A program made the position numbers and the translations under genes. Positions 46,141 through 55,597 of a stretch of DNA of 64,000 nucleotides are shown one piece after another. The first letter of the stretch is position 1. Every line of letters starts with the position of its first letter. The stretch covers positions 82,464 through 146,463 of the forward strand of contig JALVTE010000020.1 of NCBI GenBank assembly GCA_027024155.1, written 5' to 3'. The DNA is from Campylobacteraceae bacterium (GTDB lineage Bacteria; Campylobacterota; Campylobacteria; Campylobacterales; Sulfurovaceae). The notes under the pieces are model-generated. The model did not search any database, was not told the DNA's origin, and saw only the letters and a list, made by a program, of their open reading frames with translations.

Positions 46141-47832
46141 TTAACGGTAAAGCTTTTTAAACTCTTCACAATCCTTAATAAGCTCATCTTTGCTACCTTG
46201 GCACCCTATTTTTCCATCTTTAAATACTAATATTTTATCGGCATTATTAATTGTTGATAAGCGGTGAGCTACTATGAATATAAATTTATCTTCTAACCCC
46301 TCTATCGTCTTCATAATTGCAGCTTCGCTTTGGTTATCTAGGGCACTTGTTGCTTCATCTAGTAGTAGAATATCGGGGTCTAAATATAGAGCTCTTGCTA
46401 TTGCAATTCTCTGTTTTTGTCCACCACTTAAGTTGCTACCATTTTCTTGAAGTACGGTATCAATACCCTCATTTAAGTTTGCCACAAACTTATACAAATT
46501 AGCTTTTTTTAGAGACTCTATAACTTTTTCTCTATCTATCTTTTTACCGTATGCTATATTGGCTGCTATTGTATCGCTAAATATATGGATATTTTGCGGA
46601 ATGTAGGCTATTTTTTTGCGAAGATTCTCTAAATTGTACTCTTTTATATCTAGTCCATTTATTAAAAGCTCTCCATCACAAGTATCGTAAAAGCGTTCTA
46701 ACAAGCTTATAAAAGAGCTTTTACCACCACCGCTATCTCCCACTAATCCAACTATACTAGGTTGCTTTAGGGTAAAGTTTATAGACTCTAGTGCTAATTT
46801 ATTGCCATACTTAAGAGTTGCATTTTTAAACTCTATAGATTCAACTTTTTTTAACTTTTTGCTTCCGCTATTTATAGTGGGCTTTATAGATAAAATACTC
46901 TTTAATCGCTCATTTGCAGCAATCGCATCTTGAAAGCGAGAGTATGTAAACGATATTTTCTTAATTGGGTCTGTCAGCATAAACAGAGCTGTCATAAAAG
47001 AGAAAAAAGCTCCCACACTCATACTGCCAGCGATTACCTCTTTGCCTCCTACTATAATAACAATGGCCGCTATTGTGGCATTTAGAGTCTCCATAATGGG
47101 TCTTAAAATACCTTCTGCTTTTAGTATTTTTAGGTTAGTTTTTAAGTAATTTGAGTTTAGCTCTTTAAAACTATCTATCTCGTAATCTTTTGAGTTGTAC
47201 GCTTTAATTGTCTCTATATTTCTAAAAATTTCACTTAAACTTTGGTTTAACTCGGCAGTTTTGCTCTGTGTCTCTTTAGAGTACTTTTTAATTTTTTTAG
47301 AGATTTTAGTAACAGGGTAGATAACAACAGGCAAAAGTATAAAGATAAAAAATGCCAATTTATAGTTTTGATAAAATACAACGCCCATTAAAAAAATAGA
47401 CATTACACTATCGCGAATAAGCATTGCCAAATCGTTGCTTACTGCATTTTGAATACGGTTTATATCGTTTATAATTCTACTTACAAGCTCTCCAGAGTGT
47501 GTCTTTTTAAAATATTCCATATCTAGCATAACGATATGGTTTAAAAAATTATTACGAATTTTACGAACTATATCTTCTCCAATGTAGCTTACATAATACT
47601 TTTGTAAAAACGCCCCAAGCCCCTTTAAAAAATAGACTATAACAATAGCTATTGGCAAAATATAGAGCATATGTTCATTTTTCTCTATGAATATTTTATC
47701 AAGTACCGGCTTAATTAAATAAGCAGTAGCCGCCGTTGCAAACGCCACAAAAACAATACCAATAAGTGCTAGAATTAACTCTTTTTTATACCCTCTGTAG
47801 TAACTAGCATACTCTTTAATAAATTTAAACAA
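46141..47832 (-). CDS. msbA: MsbA-type lipid A/polysaccharide ABC exporter
   Basis: 563 residues, half-transporter: six membrane helices (to about 310), then an ATPase domain with GLVGDSGGGKSS (Walker A), LSGGQKQRIAIARAL (signature), ILLLDEATSALD (Walker B) and the His switch in VAHRLST. The membrane part (THSGELVSRIINDINRIQNAVSNDLAMLI) resembles MsbA more than Campylobacter PglK. It sits with lipid A/core genes, so LPS flipping is likely, though export of the pglB substrate remains possible. It overlaps the upstream glycosyltransferase by 8 nt. Confidence 0.9.
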   Translation of the reverse strand: MFKFIKEYASYYRGYKKELILALIGIVFVAFATAATAYLIKPVLDKIFIEKNEHMLYILPIAIVIVYFLKGLGAFLQKYYVSYIGEDIVRKIRNNFLNHIVMLDMEYFKKTHSGELVSRIINDINRIQNAVSNDLAMLIRDSVMSIFLMGVVFYQNYKLAFFIFILLPVVIYPVTKISKKIKKYSKETQSKTAELNQSLSEIFRNIETIKAYNSKDYEIDSFKELNSNYLKTNLKILKAEGILRPIMETLNATIAAIVIIVGGKEVIAGSMSVGAFFSFMTALFMLTDPIKKISFTYSRFQDAIAANERLKSILSIKPTINSGSKKLKKVESIEFKNATLKYGNKLALESINFTLKQPSIVGLVGDSGGGKSSFISLLERFYDTCDGELLINGLDIKEYNLENLRKKIAYIPQNIHIFSDTIAANIAYGKKIDREKVIESLKKANLYKFVANLNEGIDTVLQENGSNLSGGQKQRIAIARALYLDPDILLLDEATSALDNQSEAAIMKTIEGLEDKFIFIVAHRLSTINNADKILVFKDGKIGCQGSKDELIKDCEEFKKLYR

Positions 47833-48673
47833 ATTTACCCTTTATATCTATTTTATCTACTATTGCATACTTTTGTAAAACTTTTAACTCTTCACTATTA
47901 AAGAGAATATTACTGTAAAATTCATCTTCAAGTAAGCCTTTGTTTAAAAGCTCTACCCAGCGTTTATAGTGAGGACCCATTTTAGCACCTTTTGCTAGCA
48001 GTAGTTTTCGATTCTCTATATTGGCTTTAAATTGCTCAAAACTTCTAATAGGGTAGTGATAAACGCTTATATCTTCAAATCTCTTTATTTTATCATATTG
48101 TTTAAAATAATCTCTGAAATTTTGCAGATGAAGAGCCTTGTGGTTACCTCCTCGTATCCATAATAAGCCTTTTGGTTTTACAATTACTTTTGGAGATATT
48201 TTTGTTAAAGGCAGTGAAATATCGCTTCTGCTAAGTTGTGCTTTTTTACTATAATAGACAGGATTTGCCACCATATATTCACTATCTAAAAAGTTATCTA
48301 AGCCTCTGTAAAGAAGCATATTATAGCGGTTTATACTCAATACAGAGCCCCTACTTGGAAGAGCCTCTTTTATTGTGTTGCTATTTGGAATCCAAAACTC
48401 ATCTGCATCATTAGGAATTAGCCATCTTGGGTTGTACCTCTTTTTTGCTATATGGGTAAGCTTTGTCATCCATCTTGCTTGATTATATGTACCTTTTTCA
48501 TCTATTATTGTTATTTCAAACTCTTTAGAGAGCTCATCTAATATCTCTCTTGTTCCATCATTAGAGTTGTTATCCATAACTACAAAACTATCTACTCCCA
48601 AAGAGGCGTGAGTGCGGATATTATGCTCTATTATGTCTGCTTCGTTTTTTACTAAAATTGTCATTGTAAGCAT
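47825..48673 (-). CDS. Glycosyltransferase family 2 (PF13704-like)
   Basis: 282 residues. TILVKNEADIIEHNIRTHASLGVDSFVVMDNNSNDGTREIL opens the domain; WLIPNDADEFWIPN gives the DxD-type metal site, and GGNHKALHL follows. These are features of Glyco_tranf_2_4 enzymes found in LPS core loci. It overlaps both neighbours (13 and 8 nt). Two possible starts exist, MLTMTIL or the Met at residue 4. Donor unknown. Confidence 0.85.
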   Translation of the reverse strand: MLTMTILVKNEADIIEHNIRTHASLGVDSFVVMDNNSNDGTREILDELSKEFEITIIDEKGTYNQARWMTKLTHIAKKRYNPRWLIPNDADEFWIPNSNTIKEALPSRGSVLSINRYNMLLYRGLDNFLDSEYMVANPVYYSKKAQLSRSDISLPLTKISPKVIVKPKGLLWIRGGNHKALHLQNFRDYFKQYDKIKRFEDISVYHYPIRSFEQFKANIENRKLLLAKGAKMGPHYKRWVELLNKGLLEDEFYSNILFNSEELKVLQKYAIVDKIDIKGKFV

Positions 48674-49728
48674 TGTTTTATCCTCTTATTAAGTGCTAAA
48701 TAGTGCTCTTTTTTTGGTTCTTTCCACGAATTTGGCAAAAGATAAGATTGTAAATATTTTAAAAAATTCTCTACAACTTTAAAATCTATCTCTTGTTTAT
48801 CTTGCAGTTTCTGCACTAAAGTGTTTTTGTTGGCTTTTATTGTTATACCATCTATTGCATAAAATGCTTCACCTAAGACATATACTTTTTTAGAAAATAG
48901 CAAACTCTCGATGCCTACGCTAGAGTTTATAGTAACCACTGCTTTGGCATTTTGTATTAACTCTTGTGTATCTACACTATTTGCAAATGTTAAATATGGG
49001 CTCTCGTTTGCAATATTGTGCAATTTTGAGTAGTTGCTAACCCTATCTGATGGGTGCTCTTTAAATACAAAATTTATTTTAAGATTATTGGCAATCTTGG
49101 CTATTAAATAAAACAGCTCCTCCATTCCGCTAAAGTTGCTAAAATTAATAATTTGAGAATCATATGCAACTTGAAATGGCACAAAAATATAACTCTTAGG
49201 AAGTACTACATCGTATAACTTCTGTTTACCGACAAATTCCCTTTTGTTTAAATCTTTTGGCAGTTTTGTATCTATTGTTAAATTTTTGTAAAATTCATAA
49301 TCTCTAGGTATTGAGCTACCTGCATTTACACCTTTGCAATCGGCTTGAGTAGTGTTTGGTAAAAAGCCATTTTCGAAATATATTATCTTTTTATTAAACT
49401 CTTTTGCAATATTAACTGCAATATTTTGTGGGTACTTAACTCCATTCCAAAGGGCAACTATTTTAGGGTTAAACTTATTAATATAATATCTATAGTTGCA
49501 TTCAAAATATGGCGTTATTAATTTTATGTATGGCTTATATAGTATGGCTTTAAAACTGCTATATTTTCTCTCTACCTCATCTAACTTTTTATCTATATTG
49601 CACTTTTTGAAACTATAACAAAAATGTTTTGGCATTACAACTTTGCAATTAAACTCTAAATTTTTAGATAGTTTAGTAAAGTACTCAAACTGATGCCTAT
49701 TTTGAGCTATAAAGAGTATATCAATCAT
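48661..49728 (-). CDS. Capsule/LPS biosynthesis protein, KpsS-like (PF05159 type)
   Basis: 355 residues. ILFIAQNRHQFEYFTKL at the start, KKIIYFENGFLPNTTQAD in the middle and NFVFKEHPSDRVSNYSKLHN ... AKAVVTINSSVGIESLLFSKKVYVLG near the end. The HPSDR and NSSVGIE motifs are those of the Capsule_synth family (KpsC/KpsS, LipB), which includes Kdo transferases. In this operon a Kdo-type or core sugar transfer to LPS is more likely than capsule export, since no kps export genes are seen. The family call is firm, the activity not. Confidence 0.78.
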   Translation of the reverse strand: MIDILFIAQNRHQFEYFTKLSKNLEFNCKVVMPKHFCYSFKKCNIDKKLDEVERKYSSFKAILYKPYIKLITPYFECNYRYYINKFNPKIVALWNGVKYPQNIAVNIAKEFNKKIIYFENGFLPNTTQADCKGVNAGSSIPRDYEFYKNLTIDTKLPKDLNKREFVGKQKLYDVVLPKSYIFVPFQVAYDSQIINFSNFSGMEELFYLIAKIANNLKINFVFKEHPSDRVSNYSKLHNIANESPYLTFANSVDTQELIQNAKAVVTINSSVGIESLLFSKKVYVLGEAFYAIDGITIKANKNTLVQKLQDKQEIDFKVVENFLKYLQSYLLPNSWKEPKKEHYLALNKRIKQCLQ

Positions 49729-50587
49729 ATATTCCCTTTATATTTTTAAAGCGTTTATGAAACCAGTAATACTCGCTTGGGTGCTTTTTTATCATATTTT
49801 CTATAGTTGTTGCTTGCCATTGTGTAAAGCTCTCTATTGTTTCATCTTCAAAACTTTTTGGCTTTAAAAATTCTAAAATATATTTATCATTTTTTAAATA
49901 GCTAAACATTGGTACAACAATCGCACCAAATTTATCTGCCAAAGTCGATACGGCTCGATTAAATTTAACTTTTTTATTAAAAAACTCTACATCTATAGCC
50001 TTTGGGGCATTAGAGTGCTGGTCTATTAAAATACCTAAAGCTTTATTCTCTTTAAAAGCTTTTATAATCTCCTTTACGGAGCCTTGCTTGTCTATAGGTG
50101 TAATGTTAAACGAAGCTCGACTCTTTTTAAAAAACTCTCCAATTTTTGGGTTGTCAAACTCTCGCATTAATACTACCATTGGTTTATATTTGGCTCCAAT
50201 AATCTTTGGAGCAATCTCCCAATTTCCAAAATGTGCAGTCATAAATATTATTGGTTTATTAGAATTTAAAGCTAACTCTAAATTCTCTTTGCCTTTAATT
50301 ATAACTTTCTGCTCTAGTTCGTCTGCTTTAATATGCATACTTTTTATAATATCGGCAAAATAGTAAAAATAATTTTTATATGTACTTTTAGCTATTTCAA
50401 TACGCTTATCTTGACTAATATTAGGGAATGCAATTTCTAAATTTTTTAAAACTACCTTTTTTCTAAAAATATCTATATGCCATACAAATGTTGCAAGTAC
50501 ATCGCTACTATTTTTTAAACTTTTTTGTGGAGTAATTTTTACAATAAAACTAAAAAATAAAAACAGTATATAAAGAGCACTATTCAT
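49721..50587 (-). CDS. lpxL: Lipid A late acyltransferase (LpxL/HtrB family)
   Basis: 288 residues with an N-terminal membrane helix. ARS/KSTYKNYFYYFADI, the active-site FMTAHFGNWEIAP (H-x4-E dyad), KPMVVLMREFDNP, LIDQHSNAPKAIDVEFFNKK and YYWFHKRFK at the C-terminus are LpxL/HtrB marks. It adds a secondary acyl chain to Kdo-lipid A. It overlaps genes on both sides by 8 nt, within the LPS operon. Confidence 0.93.
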   Translation of the reverse strand: MNSALYILFLFFSFIVKITPQKSLKNSSDVLATFVWHIDIFRKKVVLKNLEIAFPNISQDKRIEIAKSTYKNYFYYFADIIKSMHIKADELEQKVIIKGKENLELALNSNKPIIFMTAHFGNWEIAPKIIGAKYKPMVVLMREFDNPKIGEFFKKSRASFNITPIDKQGSVKEIIKAFKENKALGILIDQHSNAPKAIDVEFFNKKVKFNRAVSTLADKFGAIVVPMFSYLKNDKYILEFLKPKSFEDETIESFTQWQATTIENMIKKHPSEYYWFHKRFKNIKGIYD

Positions 50588-51824
50588 AACTCTCCTTTGC
50601 TTGTATATTCAAAATAGATATAACAAATAGAAATAGTATATAACTAGTCGTTCTATATATAAAAAGATCAGATATAAATGCAAACATAAACACTGTAATT
50701 AGTGCATACTTAAGTGCCCTATATGGAGTTTTTATTTTTATTGCACTATAAAGCATATAGAAAAATAGAAGTAGTGCAAAAATAGAGCCATCTACCCAAA
50801 ATTGGAAGTATTGATTATGAAGATGTTTTTTATCGTAAACCGCTCTATAAAGATGTGGATATTTTTTACTAAATATCAATATCTCTTTTTTTGCATCTCC
50901 TGCACTTGCTCCAAAAATAAAGTGTTTAATATCTTGAGTTAAATATCTCCAAGATACAATATCTAAAGCCACTCTTGCACCCCAAGAAGTATTATAATTT
51001 CTATTTTTATAGATATAATTCATACTGTGAATTGCTAAATTGGCTCTACTCTGAAAAATAGGACTAAATTTATATGCTGTAAATATAATTGAAATAAGAA
51101 TAGTAATCATTAATATTATATATTTAATCTTTTCTCTAAAATAAGTAATACTATAAATAATACTTGCTAAAATAAATGCTAGTTGCCCTGTTCTTCCTCC
51201 GTTTACAAATAAATTTACGGTAGAACTTGTTAAAAATAGTAAAATCCAAGCTTTCATAAAAATATTTTTCTCTGTAAAAAGTTGTGTTAATAGTAAAAAA
51301 ATTGTAACAACTAAAAAAATAGAGTAAAAAGAGTGATGCATTGGTGCTGGATTGTCATATGCTAGTTCATGGTAGAGTATCTTTTTCGCTTTCCAATACT
51401 CAATATCTATTAAATGAAAATAGGTAGCATACGATATTAATTCATTAATAAACATAGCAACTAAAAATGCAGTTATAATTTTAGATAAATACTCTTTAGT
51501 TACAGATGTAATAAAAATTGGATACAGTAAACTTAGCCAAACAAATCTTTTTAATATAAAGCTATATTCGTTATGACTTTTATTAAGTGCAAATCCATTA
51601 TAAATGCTATTGGAAAACATTGTTGATATTAGAAGTAGAATAGTAATACCTAATATAGATAATAATATTTTATCATTTTTTAACTGATTAAATTTTCTGC
51701 TCCACTCTCCTTGTGCTATCCATAAGATAAGCATAACTCCCAATACAATATTAGCAGCAGCAATAGAGAGTGGAAATACAAAAGCAAAAATAACTGCTGA
51801 AATATTTAAAGCTTTATTGAGCAC
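50580..51824 (-). CDS. O-antigen ligase/polymerase family membrane protein (WaaL/Wzy)
   Basis: 414 residues with about 11-12 membrane helices. The large periplasmic loop holds SWGARVALDIVSWRYLTQDIKHFIFGASAGDAKKEILIF and HNQYFQFWVDGSIFALLLFFYML; the His in LHNQYFQ and the Arg-rich upstream segment are typical of WaaL ligases. It would join Und-PP-linked polymer to lipid A-core. Because no Wzy is evident in the main sugar locus, a polymerase role cannot be excluded. It overlaps both neighbours. Confidence 0.85.
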   Translation of the reverse strand: MLNKALNISAVIFAFVFPLSIAAANIVLGVMLILWIAQGEWSRKFNQLKNDKILLSILGITILLLISTMFSNSIYNGFALNKSHNEYSFILKRFVWLSLLYPIFITSVTKEYLSKIITAFLVAMFINELISYATYFHLIDIEYWKAKKILYHELAYDNPAPMHHSFYSIFLVVTIFLLLTQLFTEKNIFMKAWILLFLTSSTVNLFVNGGRTGQLAFILASIIYSITYFREKIKYIILMITILISIIFTAYKFSPIFQSRANLAIHSMNYIYKNRNYNTSWGARVALDIVSWRYLTQDIKHFIFGASAGDAKKEILIFSKKYPHLYRAVYDKKHLHNQYFQFWVDGSIFALLLFFYMLYSAIKIKTPYRALKYALITVFMFAFISDLFIYRTTSYILFLFVISILNIQAKESYE

Positions 51825-52833
51825 TAGAATCCTTTTTAAATAAATTATTGTAAGAGTTTAAAAGCTCTTTGGAAAATTTATTATAGTAAATACTACTAAT
51901 TTCTGGATAATTTAATAGAGCTTTTTGTGCTAAGGGTACTAATTGTGTATTATTTTTTGCAATAAATTGCTTTAAATCTCCACTTAAAACCTCTCTTATT
52001 CCTTTAGAGTCAGTTGATACAACAGGAGTATTTAAAAACAGGCTCTCAACAGCTACGCCGTGTAATGATTCATTCTTAGATGTTAAAAGTGTTAATTTGG
52101 CATTTTTTAAATATGGATAAGGGTTTTTTAAAAATCCTAAAAAATGCACCCTATCTTTTAAATTATATTTAGCAACTAATTTTTCTATTTTTGCTTTTAA
52201 TTTTCCATCGCCAATTAATACTAAGTCATATGTAGTATCTAATTTTTTGTAAGTTTCTATTAAAAGTTGATGATTTTTTTCAGAAGAGAAAGCGCCTATA
52301 TTTATAATGTAATTATCTATATTCACCTTATACTCATTTGATTTTTTCTCTATCTCTTCAAAATCAAAGTAGTCATAAATAATTTCAATTCTTTTTGGCT
52401 TAATCTTTATTTTATTTAGTAAATCATCTTTAACAGCACCGCTAATAGCAATTACATTTTTATCTTTATATTCTTTTCTTAGTTGCCATATTTTTTTAAA
52501 TCTTAATTGCTTAAATAGTCTCTCTCCCCAAAGCATATGTACGCTATAAAATATGTTATCTTGTGAAATATTATGCAAATTTTGGCAATACTCTACATTA
52601 TTAGAGATGATATAATTAATTTTTTCTTTTTCTATTAAGTTATCTAAATTTGTAGTAACATTCTCTGATATAAGAAAAAAGTTATTTAAAAAAGAGGTGT
52701 CAAATTCTACTATATTTTGACGAATGACAAAATAAACATTATATCCGCCACTTTGCAAGAGCTTAGCCAAATTTAAATAGACTTTACTAACTCCTCGCCC
52801 TTGTAAATTTTTAATAAAGAGTAATATATTCAA
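51814..52833 (-). CDS. Glycosyltransferase family 4
   Basis: 339 residues, GT-B fold. ILLFIKNLQGRGVSKVYLNLAKLLQSGGYNVYFVI at the start; YIINIGAFSSEKNHQLLIETYKKL, RVHFLGFLKNPYPYLKNAKLTLLTSKNESLHGVAVESLFLNTPVVSTD near the end, where the E-x7-E motif binds donor. It is first in the LPS core operon that runs to msbA, so the promoter should lie in 52834-52895. Specific sugar unknown. Confidence 0.88.
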   Translation of the reverse strand: MNILLFIKNLQGRGVSKVYLNLAKLLQSGGYNVYFVIRQNIVEFDTSFLNNFFLISENVTTNLDNLIEKEKINYIISNNVEYCQNLHNISQDNIFYSVHMLWGERLFKQLRFKKIWQLRKEYKDKNVIAISGAVKDDLLNKIKIKPKRIEIIYDYFDFEEIEKKSNEYKVNIDNYIINIGAFSSEKNHQLLIETYKKLDTTYDLVLIGDGKLKAKIEKLVAKYNLKDRVHFLGFLKNPYPYLKNAKLTLLTSKNESLHGVAVESLFLNTPVVSTDSKGIREVLSGDLKQFIAKNNTQLVPLAQKALLNYPEISSIYYNKFSKELLNSYNNLFKKDSSAQ

Positions 52834-52895
52834 AAAAATCCTTCTTATAAACTTTATAATTGTATCAAAATAGCCATAAGAAGGATAATAAGAAT

Positions 52896-53690
52896 CTACT
52901 TTTTATCTGTAGGAATTCGTTTTATCTCTTTTTCCTCTTTTTTAGCATATTTTTTTATATCATTTGGGTCTATGTCTATAAGTTTTGCGACTTCGGGGTC
53001 TATTTGGTTAGGGTTGTCACTATTTTCTAGTATATTCTCTTGTGCATGGATAGATTCGTCGTATGTTTGGATATTTCCAATAATCGAACCACCCTGTTCA
53101 GTGCGGATTCCTTTTGTAATAATATCACCTTTTACAGAACCACCACTTGTAACCTCTAGTAGTTCAGATGCTACGACTCTGCCCTCTACATTACCTTCTA
53201 TTTTTATCTGTTTACTTTTACACTCTTGAGTATCTACTATTCCACTTGCTGATATCTCTATACTTTCGATAGATTTAACTATCCCTTTTATAAAGCCACC
53301 TAAATGTGTTTTGTTAGCATTAATAGTTCCGTTTAATCTACCACTTTTTGTAATCTCTACGGCATTAGCATTTATAGTGCCTTCAAAATCACCAGAAATT
53401 TTTACATTTTTTGCTTGTACTGTTCCGCTAAAAAGAGCCCCTTTCTCTACAAATAGTGTATCATCTAGCTTTACATTTCCTTCAAAATGTCCGCCGATTA
53501 TTAAAGAGCCTTCTCCCTCTATCTCAGCCTTGACCTTAAACTTCTCTTTAATAACCGAAACATTACGAGTTGGCACTTTAACCATATCACTACTTACTAC
53601 ATTATTATGAACAGGTTTTTTAACACTCTCTTGAGGTGTTTCTAAATTTCTTTCTTCTTCTTTATCTTTTTTCCCACTAAAAAATCCCAT
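52896..53690 (-). CDS. Bactofilin (long form)
   Basis: 264 residues. A Lys/Glu-rich N-terminus (about 1-45) precedes a beta-helical DUF583 domain of repeating turns (EGSLIIGGHFEGNVKL, DTLFVEKGALFSGTVQA, VKISGDFEGTINA, GGSVKGDIITKGI) and a charged C-terminal tail of about 55 residues. Bactofilins polymerise without nucleotide into membrane-associated filaments that place cell-wall or polysaccharide enzymes. It is paired with a second bactofilin 74 nt upstream, on the same strand as the LPS operon. Confidence 0.92.
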   Translation of the reverse strand: MGFFSGKKDKEEERNLETPQESVKKPVHNNVVSSDMVKVPTRNVSVIKEKFKVKAEIEGEGSLIIGGHFEGNVKLDDTLFVEKGALFSGTVQAKNVKISGDFEGTINANAVEITKSGRLNGTINANKTHLGGFIKGIVKSIESIEISASGIVDTQECKSKQIKIEGNVEGRVVASELLEVTSGGSVKGDIITKGIRTEQGGSIIGNIQTYDESIHAQENILENSDNPNQIDPEVAKLIDIDPNDIKKYAKKEEKEIKRIPTDKK

Positions 53691-53764
53691 AATCTCCCCT
53701 TTAGTTTTGATTGTAACTATTATATAACTTTTTTATTACACCAATTTTAAGCTAAGTCAATTTA

Positions 53765-54376
53765 TTAAGATTCTTTATCTTTTTTATCTCTATTATCAAA
53801 AATATCTACCAAAGCAGAAATTTTACATCCAAGTTCACTTTTTAATTCTTTTGCTTTTATAGAGCCTTTTAGTGTTGCATTCTTCTGTAATTCTATTAAT
53901 TTAGAAGCTATAAGATTCCCAGTTATAGAACCATCTATTGTAACTATTTCTGCTTTGCAATCTTTACATTTTATATTAGCACCCTTGCCTATCTCTAAAC
54001 TCTCTTTGCATAAAATATTGCCATTACTTGTGCCATTTAAAATTACTATATCTGCTAAAATATCTCCTTTAATAGTAGCCGATTCTAACTCTTCTACAAT
54101 TTTTGCTTCTATGGAACCTTCTACTTTTCCATCAACCCTTAACTCTTTTGCCTCTATTCTCCCAGTTACCACCCCTTCGGGTAAAATTACAACTATATCT
54201 TCACAAGTTATATCTCCTATTATTTTACCCTCTATAGTAATTGCTTCACAAGATTGTATATCTCCTTTTGCAGATATACATTTTGATATAAATGTTCCAT
54301 AATTAGGGGTTGTTACTAAAATATTATCTTGTTTTTCTGTTATAGTTTTTTTTGTATTATTTTTAAATATTTTCAA
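53765..54376 (-). CDS. Bactofilin (short form)
   Basis: 203 residues. After a short basic N-terminus come beta-helix turns: GTFISKCISAKGDIQSCEAITIEGKIIGDITCEDIVVI, GVVTGRIEAKELRVDGKVEGSI, TSNGNILCKESLEIGKGANIKC, GSITGNLIASKLIELQKNATLKGSI. It differs from its neighbour by several Cys residues (ISC/SCEA, ITCED, CKDCKAE) and a short tail. It may co-polymerise with the neighbouring bactofilin. Divergent from the 165-residue gene across a 101-bp promoter region. Confidence 0.9.
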   Translation of the reverse strand: MKIFKNNTKKTITEKQDNILVTTPNYGTFISKCISAKGDIQSCEAITIEGKIIGDITCEDIVVILPEGVVTGRIEAKELRVDGKVEGSIEAKIVEELESATIKGDILADIVILNGTSNGNILCKESLEIGKGANIKCKDCKAEIVTIDGSITGNLIASKLIELQKNATLKGSIKAKELKSELGCKISALVDIFDNRDKKDKES

Positions 54377-54447
54377 GGTTTATCTCCTATTTAACTTATT
54401 TTTGCATAAACTTTTTAAATTGTTATATATTATGACATTTTGCAATA

Positions 54448-54477
54448 TTTTGCTATAATGTAGCAAAAAGATAAGAT
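54448..54477 (+). promoter_or_regulatory. Promoter whose -10 box lies in an inverted repeat
   Basis: TTTTGCTA-TAATG-TAGCAAAA (54448-54468) is a perfect 8-bp inverted repeat around the -10 hexamer TATAAT (54454-54459). The ATG follows at 54478, so the leader would be about 12 nt. A repressor bound here would cover the -10. Confidence 0.45.
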
Positions 54478-54975
54478 ATGTCACACTTTAACAACTTACC
54501 AGAAAATGAAAAACAAGAGTTGCACGAAAACTTAAGCAGTTTAGCCCAAAAATTTGGAGGGCAAAACTTTTTTCTAAACTTTTTAGAAGATATTCGTGCT
54601 ACTAAACCACACCCTTTAATTAGTCCATATTGCGATTTTAAAAGTGAATTTGCCGATATATATTGGGAGAAGGTAATCTTTAAAGATAAGCTAGAGTTAC
54701 TACAAAAGCTAAGACTCAGCGAGAGTGAGAGAGACAATTTATTGCCAAAACCTAATGAAAAAGGCTACAAAAAAGCACTAAACTTAGTAAAAACCCTTCG
54801 TCCAATAGTATTCGAAATAGAGATAGAAGGCAGGGATGATATAGAAAAAATAGAGCCATTTATCGTAATAAACGATAGCAAAACCAAATTAAACCCAATA
54901 TTTGATGCAATATTCTTTTTATCTTTAGATAATGTAAAAAGAATACTTAACTATAAGCCAAGAGAGAATAGCTAA
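54478..54975 (+). CDS. Cytoplasmic protein of unknown function
   Basis: 165 residues without signal or membrane segment, rich in charged residues. It contains LAQKFGGQNFFLNFLEDIRATKPHPLISPYCDF and later VIFEIEIEGRD-like text (RPIVFEIEIEGRDDIEKIEPFIVI). I recognise no family. It is the only plus-strand gene between 46 and 62 kb, has its own promoter and is followed 4 nt later by the convergent HD gene. Confidence 0.75.
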   Translation: MSHFNNLPENEKQELHENLSSLAQKFGGQNFFLNFLEDIRATKPHPLISPYCDFKSEFADIYWEKVIFKDKLELLQKLRLSESERDNLLPKPNEKGYKKALNLVKTLRPIVFEIEIEGRDDIEKIEPFIVINDSKTKLNPIFDAIFFLSLDNVKRILNYKPRENS

Positions 54976-54979
54976 AATC

Positions 54980-55570
54980 TTATTGGCTATCTCGATTCTT
55001 CCATATATCCATAATTTTTTCAACAGAAATATTATCTACCTCTTTTTTAAACTCTTGTAACTCTTTTTTAAATATCTCTTGATATACAGTAGGATATTTA
55101 GCATAACCATTAGTACTGTATTTATCTAGCATATGTTCATAAACATCTTGAGCATCGGCATTGTTGTAGAGCATACTTCGAATTACAATTTTAGCTACAT
55201 CGGGGCGTTCTCTATCAGCAGAGCTAATAATTGCTGATAATTTAGAGAAAAATTCACCTTTAAAACTACCTCTGTGCTCTAATACAGCGTGTGCTACAAG
55301 CTCTAGCTCTTTATCGCTTAACTCTTTTAAAAACTTATCACTTCGGTTTTTTACATACTCATACGCCAAAATATTATGCTTTTTTCTATCGGTAGCATTA
55401 AAAATATCGTGAATATAGCTAGCTAAAATTACCAATTTTTCGCTACAATCTCTATTAATCTCTAATGCCAAATTGCAAACATCGTCTGCGTGGTCTATTA
55501 AGTGTGCTTTATCGCCATTGTCATAAAATGGCTTATAAAATTCTCGTACTTTTTGTTTAAAATTATTCAT
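54980..55570 (-). CDS. HD-domain protein
   Basis: 196 residues. Residues 19-60 read GDKAHLIDHADDVCNLALEIN ... LVILASYIHDIFN: a His, then the His-Asp doublet, followed by AHAVLEHRG and SADRERPD. This is the order of metal ligands in HD phosphohydrolases. These hydrolyse nucleotides or phosphate esters; the substrate here is unknown. It is convergent with the 165-residue gene and lies 27 nt downstream of the DUF1501 gene's end region. Confidence 0.85.
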   Translation of the reverse strand: MNNFKQKVREFYKPFYDNGDKAHLIDHADDVCNLALEINRDCSEKLVILASYIHDIFNATDRKKHNILAYEYVKNRSDKFLKELSDKELELVAHAVLEHRGSFKGEFFSKLSAIISSADRERPDVAKIVIRSMLYNNADAQDVYEHMLDKYSTNGYAKYPTVYQEIFKKELQEFKKEVDNISVEKIMDIWKNRDSQ

Positions 55571-55597
55571 ACGGTAATTATATCTAAAAGTAGATAT

